64,000 nt of DNA, taken from Streptomyces sp. NBC_00239. GTDB lineage: Bacteria > Actinomycetota > Actinomycetes > Streptomycetales > Streptomycetaceae. The position numbers and the translations under genes are program-made. The stretch is taken from positions 2,604,001-2,668,000 of the forward strand of contig NZ_CP108095.1 in NCBI RefSeq assembly GCF_036194065.1. The letters run 5' to 3'. This document shows, in pieces, positions 46,759 through 55,993 of the stretch. Within the stretch, counting starts at the first letter, position 1; every line of letters begins with the position of its first letter. The notes under the pieces were generated by a model. The model was given only the letters and a program-made list of their open reading frames with translations. It made no database searches and had not been told where the DNA came from.

Positions 46759-47358
46759 TCAGGCGGCCAGTGCCGCGCGGCCGGCGATGAAGACGCGCGC
46801 CTGCTCGGTGACCCGGCGGCCGAGGTGCTCGGCGGTCGCCACGTCGGCCTTGTGCACGGCCTCCGGGCCCTCGTCGGAGTTGGTCTGCGCGGCCGCGCCG
46901 GAGAAGAAGCCCAGGCGGTTGAGGTCGTTCTCGGACGCCGTGGAGGCGTTCCAGCCGGGCTTGAGACCCAGGTTCACCCAGCTCATGCCGTGCTGCGCGG
47001 CCAGCGTCTGGAAGTACTGCAGGGTGTGGCCCTTGTCGCCGCTCTTGGAACCGGAGTTCGAGAAGCCGGCGGCCAGCTTGTCCTGCCAGGCGTCGGTGAA
47101 CCAGCGCTTCGAGGTGGCCTCGGCGAAGACGTGGAAGGCGCCGGACGCGGTGCCCATGTAGGTGGGCGAGCCGAAGACGATCGCGTCGGACCCGTCGAGC
47201 AGCGCCCACTGCGCGTCGTCTATCTCGTCGACCTTGATCAGGTGCACGGTCGCGCCCGCGCTCTCGGCGCCGGCCCGGACGGCCTCGGCGACCACGGCGG
47301 TGTGGCCGTAGCCGGAGTGGTAGGCGATCGAGACGACGGGGGTCTGCACGGTGCTCAT
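46759..47358 (-). CDS. Flavodoxin/NADPH-dependent FMN reductase family protein
   Basis: A 199-residue flavodoxin-like protein of WrbA type. The FMN phosphate loop is visible as SIAYHSGYGHTAVVAEAV, and GSPTYMGTASGAFHVF is the second flavin-contact loop. GAGGAG precedes the ATG of MSTVQTPVVS. It is divergent from an HxlR-type regulator, a common pairing in which the regulator controls a quinone or nitro reductase. The physiological substrate is unknown. Confidence 0.88.
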   Translation of the reverse strand: MSTVQTPVVSIAYHSGYGHTAVVAEAVRAGAESAGATVHLIKVDEIDDAQWALLDGSDAIVFGSPTYMGTASGAFHVFAEATSKRWFTDAWQDKLAAGFSNSGSKSGDKGHTLQYFQTLAAQHGMSWVNLGLKPGWNASTASENDLNRLGFFSGAAAQTNSDEGPEAVHKADVATAEHLGRRVTEQARVFIAGRAALAA

Positions 47359-47415
47359 GGAATCTCCTCGGGAGGGGCAGCGGGCCGGCAGGGCGTCGCC
47401 GGGCACTGACAGAAG

Positions 47416-47431
47416 GAAAGCACTAACTTTC
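47416..47431. promoter_or_regulatory. Candidate operator between flavodoxin and HxlR genes
   Basis: GAAAG-CACTAA-CTTTC is an inverted repeat with a third GAAAG half-site following, in an AT-richer stretch of the divergent intergenic region. HxlR proteins usually bind such sites next to their own gene. Confidence 0.45.
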
Positions 47432-47493
47432 AGAAAGCGCAATCCTGCGCTCAGCGCTTACCCGCCGTGGGGCATCCGGAGTACCCTCGTCCC

Positions 47494-47889
47494 ATGGACT
47501 GCGCCGCCACCCCCTCCCAAGACCTGGCGTTCGATGCCTTCGCCCGCAGCTGCCCCTCGCGGGAGACCCTCGGGCACGTCACCGGCCGCTGGGGCACGCT
47601 CACGGTCAGCGCGCTGTACGACGGCGCGTGCCGGTTCAACGAGCTGCGCCGACGGGTCGACGGCGTGAGCGAGAAGATGCTCTCCCAGACCCTGCAGGCG
47701 CTCGAACGCGACGGCATCGTGCACCGCGAGGCCCAGCCGACGAACCCGCCACGGGTCGATTACGAGCTGACCCCGCTGGGCCGGGGCGTCGCGGAGCGGC
47801 TCGTCCCGCTGATCCGCTTCCTCGAAGAGGGCACTCCGGAGGTCATGGCCTCACGGGAGCGTTACGACGCGGCGCGCGGCGGCCTCTGA
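47494..47889 (+). CDS. HxlR family transcriptional regulator
   Basis: A 131-residue winged-helix regulator from [13 protein letters not shown]. HxlR features are [59 protein letters not shown]; the early Cys and this helix-turn-helix resemble quinone- or aldehyde-sensing members. It is divergent from the flavodoxin gene. Its 3' end overlaps the convergent mutM by 28 bases. Confidence 0.9.
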   Translation: MDCAATPSQDLAFDAFARSCPSRETLGHVTGRWGTLTVSALYDGACRFNELRRRVDGVSEKMLSQTLQALERDGIVHREAQPTNPPRVDYELTPLGRGVAERLVPLIRFLEEGTPEVMASRERYDAARGGL

Positions 47890-48731
47890 CAGCGCGGGCA
47901 GAAGTAGCTCGACCGGTTCATCCACGGCCGGCGGCGGATCGGCGTACCGCAGCGGCGGCACGGCTCGTCCTCGCGCCCGTACGCGTCCAGCGACCGGTCG
48001 AAGTAGCCGGACTCGCCGTTCACGTTCACGTAGAGGCTGTCGAAGCTGGTCCCGCCGACGTCCAGGGCCGCGGTCATCACGTCGCGCACGTGCCCGAGGA
48101 GTTCCGCGCTCCGGGGGCGCGTGAGGGTGGCCGTGGGGCGCTCGTAGTGCAGCTTGGCGCGCCACAGCGATTCGTCGGCGTAGATGTTGCCGACCCCGCT
48201 GATCAGCGATTGGTCCAGCAGCGCCCGCTTGACCGTGGAGCGCTTGGCGCGCAGCGCCAGGTGGTACGCCGTCTCGTCGAATGCCGGATCCAGCGGGTCC
48301 CGCGCGATGTGCGCGATGACGTCGGGCAGCCCGTCCGTGCTCCCCGCGGCGCTCTCGTGGAGCGACAGGCCGCCGAAGGTCCGCTGGTCGACGAAGCGCA
48401 GCTCGGTGCCCTGGGCGTCGGCGAAGCGCACCCGGATCCGCAGGTGCTTCTCGTCGGGGGCGCCCTCCGGCTGCACCAGCAGCTGGCCGCTCATCCCGAG
48501 GTGGCCCAGCACCGACAGCTCCCGGTTGTCCAGCGGCAGCCACAGGTACTTGCCGCGGCGCTGCGGCACACCGATCGTGCGCCCGGCCAGCCGGGCGGCG
48601 AAGTCGGCGCCGCCCGCGGGGTGCCGGCGTACCGCCCGGGGGTGCAGGACCTCCACGGACGCGACGGTCCGTCCGGCGACCCAGCGCTCCAGCCCGCGGC
48701 GTACGACTTCGACCTCGGGCAGCTCGGGCAC
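47862..48731 (-). CDS. mutM: Formamidopyrimidine-DNA glycosylase
   Basis: Base-excision enzyme for 8-oxoguanine. The 289-residue product begins [15 protein letters not shown], with Pro2 as the Schiff-base nucleophile and Glu3. RRGKYLWL and GHLGMSGQL carry conserved residues, and the C-terminal zinc finger has CRRC and CPRC. Unlike the usual adjacency to rnc, two unrelated genes lie between them here, and mutM starts only 38 bases after the inserted ATPase gene. Confidence 0.96.
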   Translation of the reverse strand: MPELPEVEVVRRGLERWVAGRTVASVEVLHPRAVRRHPAGGADFAARLAGRTIGVPQRRGKYLWLPLDNRELSVLGHLGMSGQLLVQPEGAPDEKHLRIRVRFADAQGTELRFVDQRTFGGLSLHESAAGSTDGLPDVIAHIARDPLDPAFDETAYHLALRAKRSTVKRALLDQSLISGVGNIYADESLWRAKLHYERPTATLTRPRSAELLGHVRDVMTAALDVGGTSFDSLYVNVNGESGYFDRSLDAYGREDEPCRRCGTPIRRRPWMNRSSYFCPRCQRPPRAAS

Positions 48732-48769
48732 GGTGTCTCCTGTGGCAGCACGGCAACGACACGGTCAGC

Positions 48770-51328
48770 CTAGCGCCCGGCCTCCGGCCGGCCGTCGGCC
48801 GTCAGGCCGTACCTCCGCAGTGCGGCGGCCTCTTCGGCCCGGCCCCGTTCGGTCAGGAGGGTGTGCAGCCGGTCCGCGGCCGGCTGCGAGCCCCGGTCGA
48901 TCAGCTCCCGCAGCTCGTCGGCCCGGCCGTGCCGTGCGAGCAGGTCCGCCAGCGCCGAGCCCCAGTAGCGGTCCCCGGCGGCGGCCCGGGTCCGCTCGGT
49001 GAGGTAGCCGATCGCCCGGTCCACCTCGCCGGCGGCCTCCAGGGCGGCCACGACCTCGTGCGCGAGCGACGGCCGGCCCCCTTGGCCGTCGAGCCGGATC
49101 GCCTCGTGGAACTCGCCGCGGTCCAGCATCAGGCGGGCCAGGACCTCGGCGGCCTGTGCGTCGCCCGCGTCCGCCCTCGTCCGCAGTTCCGGCTCCCGGC
49201 CGTGTGCGGCCAGCAGCTCGGCGAGTTGGTGCGCCACGAAGGGAGCCGTGCCGGCCTGAGCGGCCAGCAGCTCGATGGCCTCGTCGGCGCGGCCCCGCCC
49301 GACGAGCAGCTTCGCCGCCTCCGACGCGGCGTGCGGGTCGCCGGCCGCGGCCCGCGCCCGGAGTTCCTTGCCCTTGCCGCGTTTGGCGAGCAGGTGGGCC
49401 AGCATCCAGTCGGTGTCCGGGCTGCCCTGACCGGCGAACTCCCGCAGGAGGCCGACCGCTTCCTTGGTCCGGCCCTGTTCGTCGAGGAGTTCGGCGAGGT
49501 TGCAGACGGCGCAGAACCATCCCTCGTCGACGAGTTCGTACAGCCGGTCGATGCGGCCGGTGCGCTTGAGGAGCTCGCACAGGGACATCACCACCGTGTC
49601 GTCGTCCTCGTCGTGGCTGCGTTCCAGGAGCATCTCCAGGATGGGCAGGGCTCGTTCGTCCTCGTCCTCGTCCTGGAGCAGCTGCGCGATCCGGCTCCAG
49701 GCGTACAGGTCGTCGGGGTCCAGGTCCTCGACCAGTACGGCCAGGGCGAGCTGCGGGTTGCCGTATTCGATGAGGTGCCACCGGGCGTAGTCGTTGCCGG
49801 CTTCCGCCAGGTCGAAGATCTGCTCGAAGTCCCAGCCGGCCAGGAGGAGTTCGTTGATCCGGGCGTCCTTCCCGGTGTCCGCGGCCAGTCGCCGCTCCAT
49901 CACGCGGTAGCCCTCGGTGTCGCCCGTCCGCCGGTACAGTTCGGCCGCCTCGCGCGCCGCCCACGCGCTGCCGCCGTCGGCGGCCCGGCGCAACAGCGGC
50001 AGACCGGCCGACAGTCGCTGGCGGGCCACCGCGGCGGAGCCGAGCGCCCGCAGGTCCGCGAGGTCGGTCAGGTGCGCGGCGCACGCCTCCCAGAAGGCCT
50101 GCGGCGGTACGGGGCGCGGCTCGCGCCCGGTGTGCTGGACCAGGTAGTCGGCGACCCGGTAGCCGTCCGGCTCGCCCATCCGGGCGCCTTCGGTGACCGG
50201 TATCAGCGGGGCGGTGGCGCCCAGCTGCGGCCGGGTGGCGTAGCCGAGTGCCTGCTCGAACCAGTCGGGGCGGGCCGCCCCGCGCTCCGCCGGGCCGCAG
50301 TAGCCGGGCGCCGCGGCCCGCAGCAGAGCGGCCGGCACCGCGCCGCGGGCGCCCAGCACGGCCGCGTCGACGGCGGCGCCGAGCACGGCTCGGGCGTACG
50401 GGTCGGCGGCCTCCCAGCGGTGCACCAGCTGCGGGGCCGCCGCGATCACCTGGGTGAGGCCGAAGTCCGCGGAGTCGAGGGCGATCCGCAGCCGCGGGTC
50501 CCCTCCGGCGGCCTGCTCCGCCCGGGTCCGCTCGGCCACGCTGAAAGCCGGCCCCACTGTGATCACTTCGGCGAGCTTGAGCAGGTCCCGCTCGCGGGCG
50601 AAGCGGTCCCCGCCCGCCGGCTCGGCGGCCTGGCCCGCGGCGCCGTCGTGCCCGGTGGGGCGGGGCGCGGTGGGCGGCGTGGTCCAGGCCCCGTGGTGGT
50701 GCGGCCAGAGCGTGGCGACCAGCAGCACCCGGCAGCCCGGTGCCAGCAGGGTCCGCACCGCCCCGGCGGTCAGTCCGTCGGGCCCGCCGACGTGGTGCTG
50801 GAGTTCGTCGAGCCAGATCACCAGGTGCCGGGGCGGCGGCCCGTCGGCGGCGACGGCGGTCAGTGCGGTCAGCTGGGCCCGGTCCGCGGGGTGCGCGAGC
50901 CACCAGTCGGGCAGCTCCGCGGCCACCGCCTCGTACAGCGACCGGGTCTTGCCCGCGCAGGAGCCGCCGACCAGCAGGACGAAGCCGTGCCCGGCCCGTA
51001 CGAGGGCGCGCAGCCCGCCCGGCTCCCCGGCGTCGAGGTCGCGGGGCACGTACGGGGGCATGGCCGGGCCGGTGTGGCCGGGCACCCTGATGGGCCGGTG
51101 CACGCCGAGCCGTACGGGGTCCGCGTCCCGCACCCGGACCAGGCCGAGCCGCCGGTGCGCGGGTCCGCCGGGGCCGGGCGCGGTCCAGAAGTCCGCGGGG
51201 AGCGGTGCCCGCCGCGCCGGGTCCGCGGACGGGCCGCCGAGGACGAGGTCGCCGTCCACCCGGCCGATCTGGTAGCTGTCACCGCCGACGGCGGAGTGCG
51301 TGATCCGGCCCCCGGAGTACTCGGCCAT
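48770..51328 (-). CDS. P-loop ATPase with C-terminal TPR-like repeats (inserted module)
   Basis: An 852-residue protein of no family I can name exactly. The N-terminus carries a short tag, GGDSYQIGRVDGDLVL (15-30). A P-loop NTPase follows: Walker A GGSCAGKT at 121-128 and Walker B LVIWLDE at 169-175, then LLVATLW. From about residue 450 the protein is a long array of TPR- or Sel1-like helical pairs (such as CNLAELLDEQGRTKEAVGLLREF and HQLAELLAAHGREPELRTRA). ATPase plus repeat array is the layout of STAND-type signalling and conflict proteins. It is 12 bases after a small gene with the same tag. Function inferred, not shown. Confidence 0.75.
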   Translation of the reverse strand: MAEYSGGRITHSAVGGDSYQIGRVDGDLVLGGPSADPARRAPLPADFWTAPGPGGPAHRRLGLVRVRDADPVRLGVHRPIRVPGHTGPAMPPYVPRDLDAGEPGGLRALVRAGHGFVLLVGGSCAGKTRSLYEAVAAELPDWWLAHPADRAQLTALTAVAADGPPPRHLVIWLDELQHHVGGPDGLTAGAVRTLLAPGCRVLLVATLWPHHHGAWTTPPTAPRPTGHDGAAGQAAEPAGGDRFARERDLLKLAEVITVGPAFSVAERTRAEQAAGGDPRLRIALDSADFGLTQVIAAAPQLVHRWEAADPYARAVLGAAVDAAVLGARGAVPAALLRAAAPGYCGPAERGAARPDWFEQALGYATRPQLGATAPLIPVTEGARMGEPDGYRVADYLVQHTGREPRPVPPQAFWEACAAHLTDLADLRALGSAAVARQRLSAGLPLLRRAADGGSAWAAREAAELYRRTGDTEGYRVMERRLAADTGKDARINELLLAGWDFEQIFDLAEAGNDYARWHLIEYGNPQLALAVLVEDLDPDDLYAWSRIAQLLQDEDEDERALPILEMLLERSHDEDDDTVVMSLCELLKRTGRIDRLYELVDEGWFCAVCNLAELLDEQGRTKEAVGLLREFAGQGSPDTDWMLAHLLAKRGKGKELRARAAAGDPHAASEAAKLLVGRGRADEAIELLAAQAGTAPFVAHQLAELLAAHGREPELRTRADAGDAQAAEVLARLMLDRGEFHEAIRLDGQGGRPSLAHEVVAALEAAGEVDRAIGYLTERTRAAAGDRYWGSALADLLARHGRADELRELIDRGSQPAADRLHTLLTERGRAEEAAALRRYGLTADGRPEAGR

Positions 51329-51340
51329 GCCCGCCCCCGG

Positions 51341-51778
51341 TCAGGCGCGCGGCTCGCGCGACAGGTGCAGGTCCCCGCCGACCGACCCGATCTGGATGTT
51401 GTCGCCGGCCACCACGCTGTGCAGCACGATCTGCGCGCCGTCGCCGGCCCGGACCGGGGCGGGGGCCAGGGCGGGCAGGGCGCGGAGCTCTTCGGCGAGC
51501 GCGGGGTCGGCGAGCAGGGACCGGCGCAGTGCGCGGCGCATGGCGCCCAGGCTGTCGGGGTCCCGCGGGTCCTCGGCGAGGTCGGCCAGCACGTCGGGGA
51601 GGTCCCCGTGCCCGTCCCGCACCCCGAAGATCCGCTGGGCTAGGCGGCGGCCCAGGCCCACGGTGGCCGTGGCGGCCTCCTCCTGCGCGCGGACCAGCAC
51701 GGCCCCGCCGTACGCGGCGGCCGCGGCGGCCAGGTAGGGCGTGATCGTGTCGACCAGTTGCACGACGTCCTCGGACAT
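51341..51778 (-). CDS. Small tag-bearing partner protein of the ATPase
   Basis: A 145-residue protein of unknown function, GGGGAGCAGGAC before the ATG. Residues ~12-30 are an Ala-rich hydrophobic helix that may sit at the membrane. A helical middle region ends in a Pro/Ala linker. The C-terminal VVAGDNIQIGSVGGDLHL (122-139) matches the N-terminal tag of the neighbouring ATPase at 11 of 19 positions. Similar small Streptomyces proteins with such C-terminal tags accompany large NTPases. It likely forms one operon with the ATPase gene. Confidence 0.7.
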   Translation of the reverse strand: MSEDVVQLVDTITPYLAAAAAAYGGAVLVRAQEEAATATVGLGRRLAQRIFGVRDGHGDLPDVLADLAEDPRDPDSLGAMRRALRRSLLADPALAEELRALPALAPAPVRAGDGAQIVLHSVVAGDNIQIGSVGGDLHLSREPRA

Positions 51779-51805
51779 GTCCTGCTCCCCTTCCGATGAA
51801 ACGCG

Positions 51806-51843
51806 GACGGCCCCGCCGCACGATGGTGCGACGGGGCCGTCCC
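51806..51843. terminator. Terminator of the rnc transcript
   Basis: GGACGGCCCCG pairs with CGGGGCCGTCC, then after one mismatch CGCAC with GTGCG around a GATG loop: 16 pairs. It lies 28 bases after the rnc stop and isolates the inserted module from the rnc operon. Confidence 0.85.
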
Positions 51844-51871
51844 CAGGCAGTCCCGGGTGAAGGAAACCGGG

Positions 51872-52702
51872 TCAGGCCGAGGAGGTGTCGGCGGCGGGCG
51901 TCGGCGCCCCGCCGTCGGTCTCCTCGGTTGCGGCGCCGGAGGCGGCCGCGGCCTGCGCCGCGATCCGCTCGTCCGCGGCGGCGCGAATCGCACGCCACGC
52001 GGACTCCGCCGCCTGCTGTTCCGCTTCCTTCTTGCTGCGGCCAGTGCCGGTGCCGTACGAGACACCACCGACGCGGGCGGCAGCAGTGAAGGTCTTTTCG
52101 TGGTCCGGCCCGGTCTCGGTGACCAGGTATTCGGGCACGCCGAGGCCTTCGGCCGCGGTGAGTTCCTGGAGGCTGGTCTTCCAGTCCAGTCCGGCACCGA
52201 GGTTGGAGGACTTCTCGATCAGCGGGTCGAAGAGCCGGTGCACCAGCTCCGAGGCCGCGTCGAGGCCCTGGTCGAGATAGACGGCGCCGATCACCGCTTC
52301 AAGGGTGTCGGCCAGGATGGAGGCCTTGTCCCGGCCACCCGTGCCCTCTTCGCCCCGGCCGAGCCGGATGAAGGAGCCGAGTTCGAGGCCACGCCCGACC
52401 TCCGCCAGTGCACGCGAATTGACCACCGCGGCCCGCAACTTGGCCAGCTGGCCTTCGGGCAGGTCGGGGTGGGTCGTGTACAGCGTGTCCGTGACCACCA
52501 GGCCGAGCACGGAGTCCCCGAGGAACTCCAGGCGCTCGTTGGTGGGCAGACCGCCGTTCTCGTACGCGTACGAGCGGTGGGTCAGTGCACGCACCAGAAG
52601 GGCGGACTCGAGTTGGTACCCGAGCCGCCCTTCCAGAAGCGTGTGGGACGAGGCCGCATTGTTACTGTCTGCCTGCTTCTTATCGCCGGCAAGCTCAGAC
52701 AT
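51872..52702 (-). CDS. rnc: Ribonuclease III
   Basis: Double-strand RNA endonuclease, known as AbsB in S. coelicolor, where it is needed for antibiotic production. From [12 protein letters not shown] it is 276 residues. The nuclease signature [13 protein letters not shown] is near residue 59, with [19 protein letters not shown] for metal binding, and a C-terminal dsRNA-binding domain has [19 protein letters not shown] ~30-residue Ala-rich tail follows. Downstream of rpmF by 19 bases. Confidence 0.96.
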   Translation of the reverse strand: MSELAGDKKQADSNNAASSHTLLEGRLGYQLESALLVRALTHRSYAYENGGLPTNERLEFLGDSVLGLVVTDTLYTTHPDLPEGQLAKLRAAVVNSRALAEVGRGLELGSFIRLGRGEEGTGGRDKASILADTLEAVIGAVYLDQGLDAASELVHRLFDPLIEKSSNLGAGLDWKTSLQELTAAEGLGVPEYLVTETGPDHEKTFTAAARVGGVSYGTGTGRSKKEAEQQAAESAWRAIRAAADERIAAQAAAASGAATEETDGGAPTPAADTSSA

Positions 52703-52721
52703 TGCGCCTCTCACCAGCCGC

Positions 52722-52895
52722 TCAGACCTCGAGGACCTGGCGCTTGTTGTAGGTGCCGCAGCTCGGGCACGCGATGTGCTGGAGCTTCGGCTCCTGGCAA
52801 CGCTCACACGAAACCAGGTTGGGGACCGCAGCCTTCCACTGCGACCGGCGGTGGCGCGTGTTGCTGCGCGACATCTTCCGCTTCGGAACAGCCAC
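52722..52895 (-). CDS. rpmF: 50S ribosomal protein L32
   Basis: A 57-residue zinc-binding ribosomal protein ([21 protein letters not shown]), with CERCQ and CPSCG forming the zinc site. The GTG has AGGAG eight bases upstream, overlapping the end of the DUF177 gene. The DUF177-rpmF-rnc order is widely conserved. The four Cys make it the zinc-dependent form. Confidence 0.96.
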   Translation of the reverse strand: MAVPKRKMSRSNTRHRRSQWKAAVPNLVSCERCQEPKLQHIACPSCGTYNKRQVLEV

Positions 52896-52897
52896 GG

Positions 52898-53536
52898 CTA
52901 CTTCTCCTGCTTCTCGTCGACGCCCGCTTCGGCGCCGCCCATATCGTCCTTCTCGTCGGCCTGATCGGTCGCGACGAGTCCTTGCAGTGCCGCCCAACGG
53001 ATGTCGACGGCGTCGTGGTGGTGGTCCGGGTCCTCGTTCAGGCTGGCTCCGCATTCGGAGCACAGACCGAGACAGTCCTCCCGGCACACCGGCTGCGACG
53101 GCAGTGTAAGCACCACCGCGTCCCGCAGCAGGGGTTCGAGGTCGAACAAGTCGTCCTCGATGAAGTACCTGTCCTCGTCGTCCTCGGCGTCGTCGCCCGG
53201 TTCCGCCACAGGGCGGCCCCGGCCATCGGCGTCAGGGTACGAGAACAGTTCCTGGAAGCGCGCGTTGAGCTCCAGCTCAAGCGGCTCCAGACACCTTACG
53301 CACTCCCCCACCGCCGATGCACGGGAGATGCCTGTGACAAGCACCCCTTCCATGACCGACTCCAGGCGGAGGCCAATCTGCACCGGAGCGCCTTCCGGCA
53401 CTGCGATGACACCGGCGAGTCCGAGGTCCGCCGGAGCGGGGACCGTGCGGGAGACCTTGTGCAGCGCACCAGGACGCCGACCCAGATCCCGTGTGTCGAA
53501 CACGAGAGGGTTGCGGTGGTCGAGCTGGCGGTTCAG
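52898..53536 (-). CDS. DUF177/YceD family protein, probable CTG start
   Basis: A 212-residue protein found upstream of rpmF in most bacteria and linked to 23S rRNA handling. The family core [23 protein letters not shown] and the [25 protein letters not shown] cysteine region are present, with an acidic middle. The start is unusual: [23 protein letters not shown] begins at CTG, with AGGAA six bases upstream and no ATG or GTG in a good context nearby. An upstream GTG (20 codons earlier) is the alternative. Confidence 0.85.
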   Translation of the reverse strand: MNRQLDHRNPLVFDTRDLGRRPGALHKVSRTVPAPADLGLAGVIAVPEGAPVQIGLRLESVMEGVLVTGISRASAVGECVRCLEPLELELNARFQELFSYPDADGRGRPVAEPGDDAEDDEDRYFIEDDLFDLEPLLRDAVVLTLPSQPVCREDCLGLCSECGASLNEDPDHHHDAVDIRWAALQGLVATDQADEKDDMGGAEAGVDEKQEK

Positions 53537-53689
53537 GGCTGTTCCTGCTTTCGGAATTCGCTGGGTTGCTGCCGGGCGGCCCCGGATCCGGGGCACCTGC
53601 GGACAGCAGTGATCGCGGTGCATACGCGCGACCGAAGAGCCAGGATACCCGGCGCTTCGCTCTGGGCCCAATCCGGGACCGGTCCGGCG

Positions 53690-54760
53690 CTATCGCCCCT
53701 GCTCGTACGCCCGGACCTGGTCCAGGTTGATCATGCTCGTGTCGAAGAAGCTGGTTTCGTCGAGCGTCCCGGCCGCCGCGCCCGCCTGCGGGGCGTACTG
53801 CGGGGGCTGCGGTTCGTGCTGCGGCTGCTGCGGGTAGGCCGCGTACGGGTCCGGCTGCTGCTGGTAGCCGTACGGATCGGGCTGCTGCTGCGGCTCCTGC
53901 GGGTACCCGTAGGGGTCCTGGTAGCCGTACGCGGCCTCCTGCACGGGCTGTCCGTACGAGGCGGCGGCCGCATAGGGCTCGGGCTCGGCGTAGGACGCTC
54001 CGGTGGAGCCGGCACCCGGGTAGCCGTTGCCGCCGCCGGGGTAGGCCGGCTCGCTCCGGTCCTGGGAGGGGATGGCCGCGACCGGCTCGGCGAGGCCGGT
54101 GAAGAAGTCCGCGTCGCTGGTGGCCGCGCGCGAGTCGCCGGCGGCGTCCTGGGCGGCCATGTGCGCGCCGAGGTCGTCGGTGGGCACCCGGCCGACGAGC
54201 TTCTGGCGGCCGCGTCCGACGGCCTCCAGGGTCTTGCCGAGCACGGCTTCGAAGGCGCCGATCTTCGCGGCGATGTACTCGTCCGCGTTGGCGTAGCCCT
54301 CCTCGGCGAGGCCGGGGGCGTGGCCGAGGAGCTTGTCGCGGCCGCGGCCCACCGAGCCGATGGTCTTGGTGAGGACGACCTCGAAGTTCGCGAGCTTGCT
54401 GTCGACGTAGTCGTCGGCCTCGGCGCGGATCTCCTCGGCCTGGCGGCGGGCCTCGTCGAGGATCCGGTCCGCCTCCGCCTGGGAGCGCCGGGCGACTTCG
54501 GTGTCCGAGATCAGGGAGCCGCGCTGGAGGTGTGCGGTCTCGATGATCCGCTCCGCCTCCTGGCGGGCCTCCTCGACCATCTGGTCGCGGCCGCCGATGA
54601 GCTGCCGGGCCTGGGCGAGCGAGCCGGGCAGGGCCTGGCGCACCTCGTCGAGCAGGGCGAGCAGTTCGGCGCGGTTGACCACGCACGAGGCCGACATGGG
54701 CATGGACCGGGCGCTGCCGATCGTCTCGACGATCTCGTCGAGCTTCTTCTGCACGTCCAC
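53690..54760 (-). CDS. DivIVA-like coiled-coil protein with Gln/Pro/Tyr-rich tail
   Basis: A 356-residue cytoplasmic protein. Residues ~30-130 are helical and highly charged, with coiled-coil character (DQMVEEARQEAERIIETAHLQ and ADRILDEARRQAEEIRAEAD), resembling DivIVA or the F0 subunit b stalk. Two similar GRGRDKLLGH and GRGRQKLVGR segments follow. The last ~120 residues are low complexity with repeated DPYGY and QQQP units. The GTG start has GAGCGAG upstream. A cytoskeletal or polar-growth scaffold is plausible; no function is shown. Confidence 0.82.
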   Translation of the reverse strand: MDVQKKLDEIVETIGSARSMPMSASCVVNRAELLALLDEVRQALPGSLAQARQLIGGRDQMVEEARQEAERIIETAHLQRGSLISDTEVARRSQAEADRILDEARRQAEEIRAEADDYVDSKLANFEVVLTKTIGSVGRGRDKLLGHAPGLAEEGYANADEYIAAKIGAFEAVLGKTLEAVGRGRQKLVGRVPTDDLGAHMAAQDAAGDSRAATSDADFFTGLAEPVAAIPSQDRSEPAYPGGGNGYPGAGSTGASYAEPEPYAAAASYGQPVQEAAYGYQDPYGYPQEPQQQPDPYGYQQQPDPYAAYPQQPQHEPQPPQYAPQAGAAAGTLDETSFFDTSMINLDQVRAYEQGR

Positions 54761-54852
54761 CTGTGCTCGCTCTCTCGGCCTCGGCTGTTCCTGAGACGGA
54801 CGGGACGACTGTACGGGCAGCGGGCGGCCGCCCGCTGCCCGCCGGAGGAACG

Positions 54853-55362
54853 TCAGCGCGCGGCCAGGCGTTCGACGAGCGCGCGGTGGACGGTCGGCGG
54901 CAGCAGGTGCGCGACGTCGCCGCCCCAGGCCGCGACCTCCTTGACCAGCGTGGAGGACAGGAAGCTGTAGGTGGGGTTGGTCGGGACGAAGAGCGTCTCG
55001 ACTCCGGTGAGGCCGTTGTTCATCTGGGCCATCTGGAGTTCGTAGTCGAAGTCGCTGACCGCGCGCAGCCCCTTGACGATGGCCGGGATCTCGCGCTGCT
55101 TGCAGTAGTCGACGAGGAGGCCGTGGAAGGACTCGACCTCGACGTTGCCGTAGTCGGCGGTGACCTCGCGGATCAGCTCGATCCGCTCGTCGACGGTGAA
55201 CAGCCCCTTCTTGGAGGAGTTGATCATCACGGCCACGTGCACGACGTCGTACAGCTTCGATGCTCGTCCGATGATGTCGAGGTGCCCGTTGGTGATGGGG
55301 TCGAACGACCCCGGACAGACGGCGCGGCGCACGCGAACTCCCTGGTTCTCGGATCCGGTCAT
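54853..55362 (-). CDS. coaD: Phosphopantetheine adenylyltransferase
   Basis: Fourth step of coenzyme A synthesis. The 169-residue enzyme has the nucleotidyltransferase motif [12 protein letters not shown], the [19 protein letters not shown] region and the [10 protein letters not shown] motif. The ATG overlaps the rsmD stop as ATGA, which fixes the start over a longer frame. The rsmD-coaD pair is common in bacteria. Confidence 0.96.
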   Translation of the reverse strand: MTGSENQGVRVRRAVCPGSFDPITNGHLDIIGRASKLYDVVHVAVMINSSKKGLFTVDERIELIREVTADYGNVEVESFHGLLVDYCKQREIPAIVKGLRAVSDFDYELQMAQMNNGLTGVETLFVPTNPTYSFLSSTLVKEVAAWGGDVAHLLPPTVHRALVERLAAR

Positions 55363-55940
55363 GATGCACTCTGGCTGCTCGAGGCGGCGCGGCCGTACCA
55401 GAGGGTGCCTTCGCCGTAGCGTCGGGAGCGCAGCGGCTCGAAGCCGTCGGGCCACGGGAACGTTCCGCCTCGCGTGCTGCGCTCCACGGTGGCGAGCGCG
55501 TCGGCCGTGAGCCAGCCCTGGGCGCGGAGTGTGAGCAGGATCTCGCGGAGATCATCGTCGGTGACGGCGTACGGCGGGTCGAGGAAGACGATGTCGTAGG
55601 GCTCGGCGGGCGCCGGGCCGGTCACGATCTGCTCGGCGCGGCCGGCGCGGAATTCGGCGCCGGGCAGGCCGAGGCTGCGGATGTTGTCCCGGATGGCCTT
55701 GGCGGCCTTCGGATCGGCCTCGACCAGCAGGGCGTGGGAGGCGCCGCGGGAGAGCGCCTCCAGCCCCACGGCTCCGGAGCCGCCGTACAGGTCGAGTACG
55801 CGGGACCCTTCGACTCCGTGGAGCGACTCCCAGGTGGAGAACAGGCCCTCGCGCGCCCGGTCCGAGGTGGGGCGGGTGCCGGTGCCGGGCGGTACGGCCA
55901 GCCGGCGGCCGCCGGCCACACCGGCGATCACGCGGGTCAT
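55359..55940 (-). CDS. rsmD: 16S rRNA (guanine966-N2)-methyltransferase RsmD
   Basis: Methylates G966 of 16S rRNA. The 193-residue class I methyltransferase starts [19 protein letters not shown] and has [14 protein letters not shown], motif [21 protein letters not shown] and the catalytic LDPPY motif. AAGGAA lies before the ATG. It follows recG and overlaps coaD. Confidence 0.95.
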   Translation of the reverse strand: MTRVIAGVAGGRRLAVPPGTGTRPTSDRAREGLFSTWESLHGVEGSRVLDLYGGSGAVGLEALSRGASHALLVEADPKAAKAIRDNIRSLGLPGAEFRAGRAEQIVTGPAPAEPYDIVFLDPPYAVTDDDLREILLTLRAQGWLTADALATVERSTRGGTFPWPDGFEPLRSRRYGEGTLWYGRAASSSQSAS

Positions 55941-55993
55941 CAGGGATTCCTTTGTCCAGCGGGTACGGGGAACTCCACGATAGGTCGTCCGGG

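Noticed and set aside
48765..50903. 712-codon alternative frame on the same strand as the ATPase gene
   Set aside because: Overlaps the ATPase gene in another frame and is an Arg/Gly-rich shadow.
48863..51643. 926-codon open frame opposite the inserted ATPase gene
   Set aside because: Antisense shadow. The minus-strand product has Walker motifs and ordered helical repeats; the plus-strand one is Gly/Arg/Val-rich without motifs.
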